This document shows positions 37,961 to 50,507 of a DNA stretch of 64,000 nt, in pieces. The notes below the pieces were generated by a model, which did not search any database, was not told the DNA's origin, and worked only from the letters and a program-made list of their open reading frames with translations. The stretch's first letter is position 1; each line of letters begins with the position of its first letter. The translations under genes were made by a program, and so were the position numbers. Source of the stretch: Acanthopleura granulata (lineage: Eukaryota > Mollusca > Polyplacophora > Chitonida > Chitonidae); assembly GCA_016165875.1 (NCBI GenBank), contig JABBOT010000005.1:16765896-16829895 (forward strand), read 5' to 3'.

Positions 37961-40587
37961 ATCAAATACTTAAAATTCGCAGTTAAAACAACAATAGCTG
38001 GAGGAGTGTTTATCAAATTCTTGACGCTAACTACAAGCATTCTTAACCGTAAAATGTTGTCTTAATGACCCAGATCATGTACCGGAAAGGGGAGACTATT
38101 GACTATTCAACTGAAATATCATTTTTTGAGTTATGAATGTATACTAAAGAAAAGAGCAAAATACCACAAATCTCCATGTATACACCGTAAACTGATTAAT
38201 GCACAACAAGTTTAATGGGTGATCAAACTTCAAACAAGCATGTTTAATTAATACACACATATATTTAAGTATTAAATGTAAGTATATAAAACATATATAT
38301 CGGAATATACTATAGTGCTATAATCTCAATAGTATTTCATATCTGATGCATAAAGGTGTTTATAAGTTACACATCAAAATTTACAGTGTACTTTAAGATT
38401 TCAAATTTAAACTACAGTGTTTTGTAACGATAATCACAGGGTTTCTAACATCCAGAAGTCATGCAATTCATTACTGGTATTATTGAATTACTTTTTAATC
38501 AATGATGTCTGTCAGAAAATAGACGACTTACCAATGACTTGACAGCAGTAACTAGTGCTGACTGGGAATACTGGCCGAAGCAACAAGCCAGTCTACTATG
38601 CAACACACAGACATTCAACAAGCTATAAATGTGTATGTGCATTTATGTGAGTGACATGTCAGGAAAAGTTACATGCACAAGGCACTCAGAAATTTCTGAT
38701 ACATGTCTATTTCCACAGCTGACTATACTCAGCAATCAGGTGAAGCAGGTGTTTTTGACAGTTTTCTAACTAATCCAGGTGAGAAGAAATCGACATCTGT
38801 TACTTGAATCTGGCATTAAGAGTTGATTTTATGGGCTTAGTAAAACAAAACCCCTATCTTCTTCTCTTCTGAGATAAAATCACAGATACTGAGCCCTGCT
38901 GTACATAGGGCGGACTTATTGGGCCTGGCCAGCTTTAATCATCTGTAGTTATTAGCATGCATAGATGTCAGCACATTACCATACTGTAATGTATACAGAG
39001 ATATTTCACTTGCACATGTAAAGCAATACACCTGCGTGTCTGAATGTATACTGGAAGGTGATTATTAACATGCAGTTTTCAAGCTTTAGAAGTATGTACA
39101 CACAAATAATGTAGGTCAGATGTTACATATGCATGCGTCACATACAGATCATACATAGTACACAGTGCATAAAGCCCTGTGTGTACATGACATACTTGCA
39201 TCACAGTTTGACTGATCAACTGTCACAATATAGCAAAATTCTCATATTTATATGAGAAATGTAGTGCTCAGTGTAATGAAATACAGAAGATGAAGACAAG
39301 GTTAAAAACAAACATAGGAAATTTAAATTAATTTCAATGTCTTCTTGCATCTATCCATGTGGAAAATCTTAAAAATTCATCACCGTGCAGACACTAGTAC
39401 ATGTAAGTCATACACACAGAAAGAGACTTTGGCATGAAACTTTAAATGAACAGTTATATATTTCATGAATCGGCAAGAATATTCCGGAATACATACATGT
39501 AGCATATTTCTTAAACATAGAAGAATATTAGCACTTTCTGTGTATACATGTAAAGTGGATTTTAGAGTTGGAAAAGTTGAGGCCACATTAATTTTCCAAA
39601 CCAGTGACCTAAAATTCAGGTTAGACATATCAACTCATCACAAAATTTTGCCATACATACAGGAGGTACAGTGAAGATGACCAGTACACTAATAGAGAGA
39701 GCATGCATTCTGTACTTCTTTTAACCAGAAAATACTAGTGAGCTCCTATTTATTTTAACGAGGTTTACTATACTGCATTGAAGAATACTTATATTCAACA
39801 GCAGTTGTCCGAGCAATAAGACTGGAGGGACCCAGAATGACTTAAAAGCTGAGCTCTTCAGATTAATACTATTGTTCCTTAAAATTTGTGCTTATAACAG
39901 AATTATCATTATAAAGAATGGCTCTTTCTGGGAACATACAATGTACATGACCATGTAGCTTACATTATAGCCATGAAACTTATTCGAGATCACTGAAGTT
40001 ATATAAAGTATGTGCTTTATTTGTATGATGGATTGTAAGGCACCTGTTTCATAAAGTGCACAGAGCATTACATGTGCATGTGGTATAACTAGTGTACCAT
40101 GGCAGCCAATAATACACATAACACCTCCGGCCACAGGGCACTGCACTCATTTTGCTGCTGACATTTAAGCTGGTTGCCCTAATATACATATGTAATACCA
40201 GTGAGAGTGTATACAGTAAATGTCATAAGTTGATTGATCACTAACACAATAAATCGATGTAAATTGATATTTATAACAATATACATACAAATATGTGCTT
40301 TATCTGTTGCCATGTTTATGATGTCATCAATCTTAATATCATGGCTATATTCTATCCTCTGGTTATAAGAATATATCAGCAGTATTTGTTCAAGACAGAA
40401 TTGTTAAGAAGATTTCAGTTTACTGTTAAAAATCTGATTAAATATTTAAGCTTTTGAAACTAAAAGTATGTTTCTGCAACAGCTAACAACTGTTAGAGTT
40501 AAACACTTATCACATCTTGTTAATATTGTATTTATTCTCTTAATTTGCTCAGCTTGGAAGAAATCTCCAGGTTTAACTATTACATAA

Positions 40588-40840
40588 ATTTATTTATTTC
40601 TTTAATTTTTGCTGTAGTCAAGAATATTTCACTTACATGACTGCTGCCAGCATTATGGTGCGAGGAAATCAGGCAAAGCCTTGTGGTGAAACCCATAACT
40701 TTCCGCAGGTTCCTAGCAGACCTTCCCTCATACTACTGGAGAGGAAGCCAGTGTGATCTGGGTTTGAACTGACAGCAATCATATAGGTGAAAGGCACCTG
40801 GGTCATTAAGCTGCATTAGCACGCTGTCCACGGAAGCCCC
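40588..40840 (-). repeat. SINE family B, near full-length copy with tRNA head
   Basis: Read on the minus strand from 40840: head GGGGCTTCCGTGGACAGCG, then GTGCTAATGCAGC, and box B in CAGTTCAAACCCAG. The body is TCTGCTAGGAACCTGCGG and TGATTTCCTCGCACCATAAT, followed by GAAATATTCTTGACTACAGC and an A/T-rich tail. The head has A- and B-box-like promoters for RNA polymerase III, the defining feature of tRNA-derived SINEs. There is no long uninterrupted poly(A). I associate this family with molluscs and other lophotrochozoans from memory, and the published name is uncertain. Confidence 0.85.
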
Positions 40841-40926
40841 AATTATTACCTAGAAGACACACACTGTACATGTATACATGTTCTTAAATCTACATGAGTG
40901 ACAATAAACAAGGTATGTGAACTCAC

Positions 40927-41019
40927 CTAAACTGTTCTCAGAACAGGGTTGGTAGGAGTTACCTCCCTCTCAAAGTTCCATGTCTTCTGAAAAACCATGC
41001 AGCAGCTAATCAGAATAAC
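40927..41019 (-). other. Candidate non-coding exon (93 nt)
   Basis: On the minus strand an acceptor CTTCCTTGTTACAG precedes 41019, and a donor GTTTAG|GTGAGT follows 40927. The segment holds two ATGs with short frames and a molluscan-type GGGAGGTAACTCC word. It could be a 5' UTR exon of a TNFAIP8 transcript or a cryptic site pair. Confidence 0.2.
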
Positions 41020-42360
41020 CTGTAACAAGGAAGCAACAATAGGCACATAAATTATTTATCTGACAATGCAGGCCACATTTAGTTTAAGACAAGTGCAATG
41101 TCCACAATGATTGTACAGCTAATAAATGGCTGTGTAAGTGATGTGGACTGCTTATTGTCAGCAGGGCACCAAGAACATTGAGAGCATTGTCCAAGGCTTG
41201 GAATAAATCCACTATATTAATGAAGTTTACACATCACTGACACCGATACTGCCACTTTTCCTCCCTTTCACAATACCTTGCCCTACTTCGTACAGGCGAG
41301 CTAATATGAACAATTTAGTCACGGTCGAAACTTTAAGTCAATCAGGGTACGTGTCAGCTATTTCTTTTTGCAGCAACATATATACATGTAAACAGTTGAT
41401 ATCTCCATACTGAAAAAAACAGCGCTTAGTGACACATTCTGACTTAGTTATATGAGAACCAGACTGATGGCACTTCCAAAACTAATTTCCATGTCTGTGA
41501 CCAGTATCCTTCAGCACAGCCTCTTGTTAAGAATGTCAATATATTCTTTGTTATTGGACCGTCTTTGTTTTTTTTTCCTCATGTGTAAATACGCCAATTG
41601 CTGCACAAGTGAATTTCTTTACACTTTTACGGTAAATGTAATGGCAATCATTTTTCCTGCCAAATTATGCTCCCTGGATCAATAAGCGTCTGGATATTAA
41701 GCTGATAAGCGTCTGAAGGATGGCAATAAAAGTGGGGTAATGACCACATGGCAGTGAATAATATAACCATTTGACACCTGTGTAACTAAGTGATCCATAA
41801 CCACAGCTTCTCTCTTCAAATGATGCACTTGCTGAAAACTCACTTTATTATATTTTTGTTCTAAAATAAAATGATGCCTTGTTCCTGTGGCGTATAAAAA
41901 CTCTTCCTTGCAGTCGTAGTTTTCGTACAATACTGAGCACATAAAATGCAGTAATTCGGCAAAATTAATCTCAGTAACAGTTTTCAGCAATCTTTCATCA
42001 CTGCTTAACAGAATGAGGCATTGCTGTACTTATAAGCCCTTTTTTTCAGTTCTTACACAATTGTAATTATATAAAAAAACACAGGTTCTTGGGATCTACA
42101 TCAAATGGACAGCTTTCCTGAATAATAACCTAATTTATGGTACATACATGTATCAATGCCTATATTGCCCATGTTAAATGGATCATATGGGAACAATTGT
42201 CTTTCTCACATATCCACTTTTAATTGATGTTGTTCTCACACAAGACAACATCCAATTATGCACACAGTGTATAAATTCAGCAATAATACTGCAGCTGTTA
42301 AAGGATGACTTAAACTTCACTTATGTCAGCAAGATTTATCTCCCCTTATCACACGTCTCG

Positions 42361-42488
42361 CGGCCTCTTTGACAAAGAGGGTGTAACATTGTGCCAAACG
42401 TAAACACCATGGGGACGTATATCTACAGTATATGTCATCATGGCAATTACGTTTGACATAACTTACACCTTGACGGTAAAACAGGCCC
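42361..42488. mobile_element. Foldback (MITE-like) element, about 128 bp
   Basis: Two arms of about 60 bp are imperfect inverted repeats around a six-base loop. GGTGTAACATTGTGCCAAAC at 42380 pairs with the reverse complement of GTTTGACATAACTTACACC ending at 42469. Pairing extends outward through GGCCTCTTTGACAAAGAG versus GGCCTGTTTTACCGTCAAG. It has no coding capacity, and no clear target-site duplication was found. Confidence 0.7.
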
Positions 42489-44840
42489 CCTGGTGGCTTA
42501 CATGAATCAGTCTATCCTATGCTACATGTACCTGTAAATGACAACCACTACCAGCCTTGAAGCTAAAAGCACATGTAACGATGCAAGACGATTTTTATCA
42601 TGTAAGAAAATGTATGAATGAGGCAGGTTTTTATTACTGTACCACCATATCAATCCAAATCAATATTCCTTATTATCAAATGCTTTGATATTCTAAAATC
42701 CTGTTTAGTATTAGGCCTATGATATTTGATCCACTGTTTCCAGTTGTAGTATTTTGGAAGATGCGAGCTGCAGAGTTTTTATACTTGTCTATATTTTATG
42801 ATAATCTCATGCTTAGTGACAATTTGCGGCCAAAAAAAATAACATACTCAGTTTGGATGTGGAGGGTAAAATGATGTGCATGAGGTGATGGGAAATTAGG
42901 AAACAAGTGTTCACTGCCTTAGTTCAGCATTAGAACTTTGCATGCTGCCTGTTTCCATTGTTGCATTTTTTTGCTAGGGTGGACTTTTTGAGATCTTTTT
43001 TCCACTACAGTCACTTACAGTTCATTCTGATCATTATTGAATTATTAAAAGAAAAGATGAAGTTAAGACCACCAAATAAGTTATTAACTGCCCTTACAAT
43101 GGTGTACATCTTATTTTCAATCCTTAGGTTCCACGAGTTAATCTTTTTCAAGCATGATGCCAAGTGCAGCTGACTTGAATCCAAATGGCGGTCCGCAAAG
43201 TTTGGCCAGCTGTTGATGTGCCCACCACATTTGTGTTAATTTTGACATTATGGTCTTTATTACATACGAACAACTTGGTGATATTAGGTCAGAATTACTG
43301 TGAGATTAAAGGATGTTGTAGTGTACAGAAGAAAACACCTAGTAATTCCAGGACCAGGCATTGACAAATTTGTTGTCCAACCTTGGTTTTGAGCCAGCAG
43401 TGTGTGTGTCTTAGTAACTGAATTACAAATGTCTTAATCATTCTGCCGCGTCCTACTCTCTCACAAATTAAAGGTTGCATCAAAACACCCATTCTGTCAA
43501 TATATGTGTGCGTGTACGTGTCTACTTTACTCAAGATAACTGCAGTCTGATGGATAACTGCTCACAACTAAAATGGCTTAATACTTTGTTTTGCTGACCC
43601 AGCCACACACTACAGGGTGATGTTCACTGTAGGGACTGTCTTATCAGTGTTTGTCCATGGGCTTAGAGAGTTGTCTTATCTGTAAGGAGTGCATACATAG
43701 CTGTCAGTTTGATAACCCCCTGGTCTGCAGAGCGTAGTGAATCAGCCATGCCTCACATCACCTTATTACACATGCCTGCCTTAAACCTTCTTCAAATACA
43801 GAATGCCCTCCAGTCAAAATTAACCATGAGTTTGCTTTGTGTATACATGTACACCTCTGCAGGTTTTTCTTTCTCATTTGTCGTTTGTTATCTGCCACAT
43901 TTTTTTTTTAAATTGATTTAATTCTCTTTTGCAAAATTCCATGTTCTTATTACTTACATTCCTTGGATTAAGGACATTTGCCCCTTGGCCATCCTTGAAA
44001 GTATATTTCTATATAACCTGGGCATTTGGCTAATACTCCTACATGTATTTTGATATAAGTTGTTTTTATTTTTTCTCTCCAAGTCAGTTTCTTAGAAATT
44101 GCTGTCTTTTCAATGGCCAAAATTAAACACAAACAGAAGTTGTTACCAACCAACCCTGTTTTTTTAGCTTTGGGTTATGCCTACCAAAGAATTTGTTCAG
44201 GATGCCACTATGGACTATTCCCCCATCGACATTTCCACAAATGTAACCAGGTTATTTACTACAGACAGAGCGTAATTGTATCTATATTTATTGCTTGCTA
44301 TACCTTACTGTAGATTTAATTGTATTTTCATGTAACTGGGAATTGCCTCACACTTTGTCCAATAAATCCATGAAATTATGACTTTGTGTTGTAATCTTGG
44401 GGATTATAGAAGACAGCTAATTCCATTGCCTTATATAAGTTCTCTCTTCACTTTGCATGATTCTGAGAAATGTATTGATCTTAGAAAGGAGACTTTTGAG
44501 ATTTTTGACACTTGTTCAGAAAATAGGAGGATATCTTAAGGGTGGAAAGTTTCACTGCCAAAAGCAACATTTTATTACCGTTCCTTGCCTGTAAAAATAT
44601 CAACAGGAGGGCAGATACAGTATCCACATGCCTTCTACAAAAGATTCATATATTTAGATTGTAATTAGATTATACCCTACAGGTGTAAGTACATGATGTC
44701 TATTCTACAAGAGTATGACAATCCACCTACATGCAGAGCCCTGAACCATGACAACCTATTATCTACATCTACGATGATTAAGTTACTATTCAATTTATTC
44801 CTTTCCTAAGCTGCATGACCATTTTACATTTTACCAATCC

Positions 44841-45276
44841 TGATCTATAGGAGCAAGAGATCAAAATCAATGACAGCTAGAGATCAGGATCGATCACAGC
44901 AAGAAATTAGGATCAATCGGAGCAAAAGATTAGGATCAATCACAGCAACAGATCAGGATCTATCACAGCAACAGACCACAACAACAGATCAGGGTCAATC
45001 GAGGCAAGAGATCAGGATCAATCACAGCAACAGATCAGGACCAATCATAGCAACAGATCAGAATCATGCAGAGCAAAACATGGGGCCATTCAGTTCAACA
45101 GATATGGATCAATCAGTGCAAAAGCTGAGGATCAATTTGTGCAAAAGCCAAGGATCAATAAATGCAGTAGATGAGGATGAATCCATGCAAAAGCTAGGGA
45201 TCAATCATTTCAACAGATGGAAATCTATGAGAGCTACAGCTGAGGATCAATCAGAGCATCACATCAGGATTAACCC
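44841..45276. repeat. Minisatellite, 23-bp unit, about 19 copies
   Basis: The unit core is AGGATCAATCACAGCAACAG followed by three more bases. Early units are nearly regular at 23 bp, one unit is shortened to 13 bp near 44975, and later units are more diverged. All three forward frames of the unit lack stops, which alone explains a 161-codon frame at 44870-45355 whose translation cycles with a 23-residue period. I do not call a gene. Confidence 0.9.
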
Positions 45277-46164
45277 CACTGATAAATTCAATACGCAAGA
45301 AATACGCGCACGTAAATGCAGCCACCCCGCCTACTTTAAGTATGAATGTAAATAAAGTGCAGGATAAGCAACTTGTACATATACATGTATATGTGTATAT
45401 CTACACCGTAAAAAAGTTACTTACATATGTTACTATGTGATAAAACTTTGCACCTCATAAATGTTATAAGAGAGTGTTTTGCACTTTTACAACAGTAGTC
45501 AAGTTCATGTCTACTAACAGGAACCCAGAGTGCCTATAGTAAGCCACCCACTTTCACCAGGTACAAGTACTTATACATGTATATGACAAAACCCTGGACT
45601 TGAAAATATATGTACATGTAACAAGGCTGAGACAATGCCAGCTGAAGGTGTCACTGTTAAAACCCACAGGTAATACTAACAATCAAACTAATCACTGCTT
45701 TGGATCACCAGATTGTAAATTTGACATGAATGTATGTTTCAAGTACAGATTAAAAGAAACTACACAATTAATGTTTCCAGTCTGTAAATATGCACAGGAC
45801 CAGTGGCACATTATGTGTCTAGACAGACAGCACATGTGAAACAACTTCTTCTGGCAGCTACGTCAGCCGCAAACAATGTCAGAAAACGCATCACTATCAG
45901 GCAACTGCTGCTCAAAATAAACATCCAGTGTCAATACATGCTAGAAGTTAACACTGAGCATTAGCATTAAAGAAATCACTCAGGCTGAAGTACAATGCAA
46001 CTGTAGCAAGAGGAAATGTTGCAATCTTCAGCGTTAACAATGTCCTTCATTACAACAGTGAGCATTACAACAGTAATTGCTGATGTAATGTTTCGATGTG
46101 CACACATTGTGGTTGTACACTATACTGTACACATAGTTTTAACCTGAGCATCCTGCAGATATTA

Positions 46165-46947
46165 AAACACCTTCCAGTAGTTTGGGCAGGCACACATTAT
46201 AATATTATCCAGCCCAGTTTGGGTGGGCAAGCATTACACCACATCCGATAATTTGGTTAGGCACACATGTACATGTATGTACATTCAACACCCATACAAA
46301 CATACCACCACCATTCAGCACAATTTGGGTGGCCACACATTATAATCCCATACAGCATACATGCAGTTTGGATAGGCACACATTATTGCCCTTCCAGCAG
46401 AATTGGGGTGGGACACAGTATAGCACCATTCTGACTCAACAGAGTTAAACAAAACATTATCCAGCATGGTTTGGGTTGCCACACTTTTAAGCACGACCTG
46501 AGTGGGCACACATCATACATGTAACACTAACCAGTATAGTTTGGATAGGCAGACACTATAACAACACCTAACACAGTTTGGGTGGACACACATCATGACA
46601 AAACCCAGCATAGTTTGTGTGGGCACATATTATAACATCATATCCAGCACAGTTTGAGTGGGTGATCTTTATACCACCATCTAGCACAGTTTTGGTGGAC
46701 ACATATTACACCACCATCCAGCAAAGTTTGGGTGGACACACATTATAACACCAACCAGTACAGTTTGGACAGGTAGACCTTATTATAACACCTTGCAGAA
46801 CAGTTTGGGGGAGAACACCTAGCACTATCCGGCACAGCTTGGAAAGACATTGTAACACCATGGGCACACTCAACACAATCTAGTAGAGTTTAGATGGGCA
46901 CACATTGCACCATCATACATGTACATGTAATACCATCCGGCATAACT
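46165..46947. repeat. Diverged minisatellite, unit about 36-43 bp, about 18 copies
   Basis: The repeated core is CAGTTTGGGTGGRCACACAT followed by TATAACACCATCCAGCA. The core recurs in variant form about 18 times in 783 bp. It has no conserved reading frame. Confidence 0.85.
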
Positions 46948-48683
46948 GCATGTACAGGACTTTCTAACTTTGATTTCAAGCATCTGTAACTGCACGTTTA
47001 TGTAAACAACATGTACATGTAAGTGGCTTTCCTGTCTGTTCAACCATTAAAAAAAACTGCTGCAGGTACACTGTACACGTACAGGGCATAACATGTACAC
47101 TGACACTGCTCTACATGTAGGTCTAAGCCCTTATAAAACACTTAAATTATAAATCGGAAACATTTCCCTGGGCAGGGTATTCACTAGATTCCCCTCAGAT
47201 AATGCCTTTGTGATGACAACAACTATAAATACTTGTATTACATGATAATACAATGCACATACCAAATTCCAGGAGCGGAAGCTCTTGCACAAAAACCACT
47301 TACACTAATAAATGTACTAATAACAAGGACAATCAAGTCAAGGGTTTGATGTACATGCATAGGCAACAGCTGGATGTCATGAAACTTGTCAGGCCAGCGC
47401 TGAAACTCAATCCCACAGGCCGCCTTTGAAAAGAAAACAATCGAAGTCTAACAGTAGGGTATTCTATACATTTTCCTGTTGTATGAACATATGCTATATA
47501 CATGTATTCTACCACAGAACCTTGTATGTACGCGTGGAACGGCATGATGTAATTCAAGCAAACACTTAAATGTTTACATTTGACTTGAAAAAGCAAGAAC
47601 ACATGTACATGTGTCTTAAGAGGAACTGTACCTGTATGTACAATACACCTGTAAAATACATGTTCATATATCACCAGTCAGAGAAAATTCTAGTGACTTG
47701 ACTATTTAAAATGCTCAACGTATCAGGCCGAATGTGACAGGATTCCTGGATATATTTGTGTCCATAGAAAACCAGAGTCAAGGCCTCACACACGAATATA
47801 TCCCTGGAGAAAAGGCAAAACGCACTAACACAAAATGTAAGCAAAAAGGGAGATAGCCTTGCGCAAGCAAAAAACACTTTTTATCATCTGCTTTGACCAT
47901 GTCAAACGTCGTCCAAAGAGCTTTTCGTGTCTCACACTAAGGAAAGGATTCTGGCAGAAAGAGTAAGTGTTATTCTGGAAAATACGAAAGAATCAAACGA
48001 GCAAGCAGCAGTTACTGTTCGTTTGTACCATAGTGAAAAATTCATGTTTGAATGGTTCGTTCATACACAGTTAAATCACCATCAGAAAGTTCCTGTGCCT
48101 GGACACAGATGTTGGTGGAAATGATCGGTTTCATCTCTGGCCTGTTTATCGACATACATGTACATGCTGGCGAACTTCACACACTTGACATGGGCGAAAA
48201 CTGAAATTGCCGAGATTTCTCCTGCCGTACCCCATGAACATCATCATTCAAATCTACAAGTTCTCTTTCTAAAAAGAAATCACCAGAATCTGTCACATCC
48301 ACACCAATCTGCTGTCATCTCATCTTCTACACATTTCATCTGAATGAAGCATAACCTGACCTTCACTTTGACCTAAATCAGCTGTTTTGCAAATCTATTG
48401 ACCATAGCTCCGCGTATGGCAACGTCACAGTAACCATCTTGACAACTATGACATTTAATAACAGTATAATAGAGTCAATGGGCATAAATATTACATGAAA
48501 GCAAGACCTTTCACAACCTTTTTTTAACGTCAGAAAGTACTGACCTTACCAACACGGGCAGTAAAGATTCAGAGAATTTTGCCAAAGGAGATAACTCCCT
48601 GACAGCAGTTATTTGGTCTGGCCAGGAAAGCACTGATGTTTCTTTGGAGTCTTACCTCTGGAAAATGCTCTTCATGGTGATAA

Positions 48684-48831
48684 GTTCATTATGTGATGAT
48701 CTTCTGGGGATATACGGGTAGATATTTGGCTCCAGCCGTTTATGTTTTCCCTCGACTTCGCCTCGGAAAGATATTGTTGACCACAGCCAAATATCTACCC
48801 ATATATCCCCGGAAATCGTCGCATAACTAAC
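48684..48831. mobile_element. Foldback (MITE-like) element, 148 bp, 47-bp inverted arms
   Basis: The left arm (48684-48731) and the reverse complement of the right arm (48785-48831) share GGGGATATACGGGTAGATAT / GGGGATATATGGGTAGATAT and the flanking TTATGTGATGAT / TTATGCGACGAT. The middle holds TTTTCCCTCGACTTCGCCTC. The 64-codon minus-strand frame here belongs to the hairpin and is not a gene. Target-site duplications are unclear. Confidence 0.75.
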
Positions 48832-50331
48832 AGTACATGTATACACACTGTATACTCATGCCATCATGGTACATGTACATTACTAATGTTTCTCAAACAA
48901 AACATTCTAGTACTGTAAATGACTGACTCCTTCTCAATGCTTATGCTGATAACGTGTCCAAAAACCAGCATTTACTTGATACTAGACTTTGTACATACAC
49001 TGTACACATTTCCCTTAATCAAAGGCAAAGCTTGCAAATATGATTTAGTGTGATGTACACATGGTGTCTGTGTAGATGTTGATAGGACATACCAATATGC
49101 GGACCAGTTTTGTCTGAGCAAGAACTACATGTATAATTGACAGCTCACCATAAATGTTGTTACAGTCGAAATACATTGTACAATTACGTGTGTGCTCTAC
49201 CGTGTTTGTGTGTCTGTTGTACACATGTTTTGTTTTTAGTTTTTCGCTGAAACCTACTGGTGGCTCCCTACATATCACAGAGGTTATGCTGCAATAAAAA
49301 TGCACAGCCTGGCTGCAATATTATCCAACATTACTTTTTTTTTTTTGAGGTCATCCATTTGTTGCTTGGCATTACATTTACACAAACATGCATTATTTAC
49401 ATGTATTACAAACAATAACCATCAGAAGGTAATAATTGCCTAGGCTCTTACAATTTACATGCATGTACACAGGGTTTCCGCTAGGTGTGTTTTACGTCCG
49501 GTAAACGGACCCATTTCCCCTACCAAACCTATCGAAAATTCCCCCTCAAACATACAAAATAAGTCAGAAAAAAAAACTTTTCAATCGCCAGTCAAATATC
49601 TGAATCCTTTAACAGATATGTTGACAGTAATAGGTAGTTAAATCCCCAAAGTAACCCACCTGCAAACTCCCTAAACTCCTGTGTGTCCACTACTTAACTG
49701 ACAAGTCCTGTTCTTCAATCTTTCAATGTTGCATTTCACAATGGTGTCAAACAGGCTATACTAATTACGTGTAGTCCATCTAGACAGGCTCAGTTATTTT
49801 AAAGTCTAACATTTATCTTAGCTTAAAATAATGACACTCATCGCGGCCCCGAGCAAATCACAAAAACTCAACAAAATGGCAGTGGATAACCAAACTCGAA
49901 GTCGATGAAACTGCTATTGGCCAGGTCCACATTCATGTCTCACAAACTTACGTGTATTCAAAATTCACAAAAAGGTGGTAAATGAAGAAGACAGGATTCG
50001 AGATTCAACCTGAAAATGACATAGAAAAGGGCAAAAGAGGTGCCCATTCAAATGAACTAAGTTAAGTGTAGGTCAGTGAGGCACTTCATGGGGCTGGACA
50101 GACTGAAATGGTCATTATGCTTTGTTTTAATAATACCCGTTGAACGCCGTTCCAGGGGACAGATTGGCGTAACCAATTTATAGCTCTACATAATTATACA
50201 TTTCATTAACGTCAAATTTCATGGGTTGGCGATGTATATTTTCTACATTCATATCTTCATCGGCATATATATAAGTGAAAACACTGCTAGAGCAAACAAA
50301 TCAATCCATTGACAATAATGAGAATTCTTAC

Positions 50332-50507
50332 GTCGATGATTTCCAGTCTGTGCATTGCAATGGTTTGACCTGTAGCCGAGAGGGAAACACATGTCCATGC
50401 ATAAGCAGTCTCATTTTGTTTACCCTGACCAGTGATACAAAACTTTTTGGAGCTGTAACATTTATAGAAGGCCTTAAATTTGTTTAGCAAACCATTCACC
50501 ATGTTGA
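50332..50507 (-). other. Exon-like open segment, product not recognised
   Basis: On the minus strand an acceptor (TATTTTGCAG) precedes 50507. Five bases later an ATG in strong context (AACATGG, 50502) opens 57 codons, running to a donor GAC|GTAAGA at 50331 in phase 0. The peptide has no recognised domain; features are FYKCYSSKKFC and ETAYAWTCVSLSATGQ. A second site pair at 49952-50009 has a strong acceptor (ATGTCATTTTCAG) and donor (ACAC|GTAAGT). That exon has stops in all frames, so a joined product would end after 14 more residues. It may be a captured gene fragment, a short or decayed gene, or chance. Confidence 0.2.

Larger units (their letters stand above)
36610..49469. other. Upstream region with repeats; no gene recognised
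   Basis: No coding exon with a recognisable product on either strand. It contains SINE copies (37850-37960, 40588-40840), a candidate non-coding exon (40927-41019), a foldback element (42361-42488), minisatellites (44841-45276, 46165-46947) and a second foldback (48684-48831). Apart from these it is AT-rich sequence with many TACATGTA words. A minus-strand frame at 47671-47803 preceded by a good acceptor was tested and could not be joined to anything. Confidence 0.5.

Noticed and set aside
44870..45355. 161-codon frame as a gene
   Set aside because: It is fully explained by a 23-bp minisatellite that lacks stops in all three frames. Kept only as a finding.
48652..48846. 64-codon minus-strand frame
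   Set aside because: It lies inside the foldback element and is explained by it.
49045..49305. Minus-strand 86-codon frame preceded by acceptor ATTTTTATTGCAG as a terminal exon
   Set aside because: No upstream exon can be joined in frame, and the peptide has no recognisable domain.
47671..50507. Three-exon minus-strand gene joining 50332-50507, 49952-50009 and 47671-47803
   Set aside because: Splice sites look good and the phases first seemed to match, but the middle segment has stops in all frames (TGA at its 15th codon in the required frame), so no continuous product exists.
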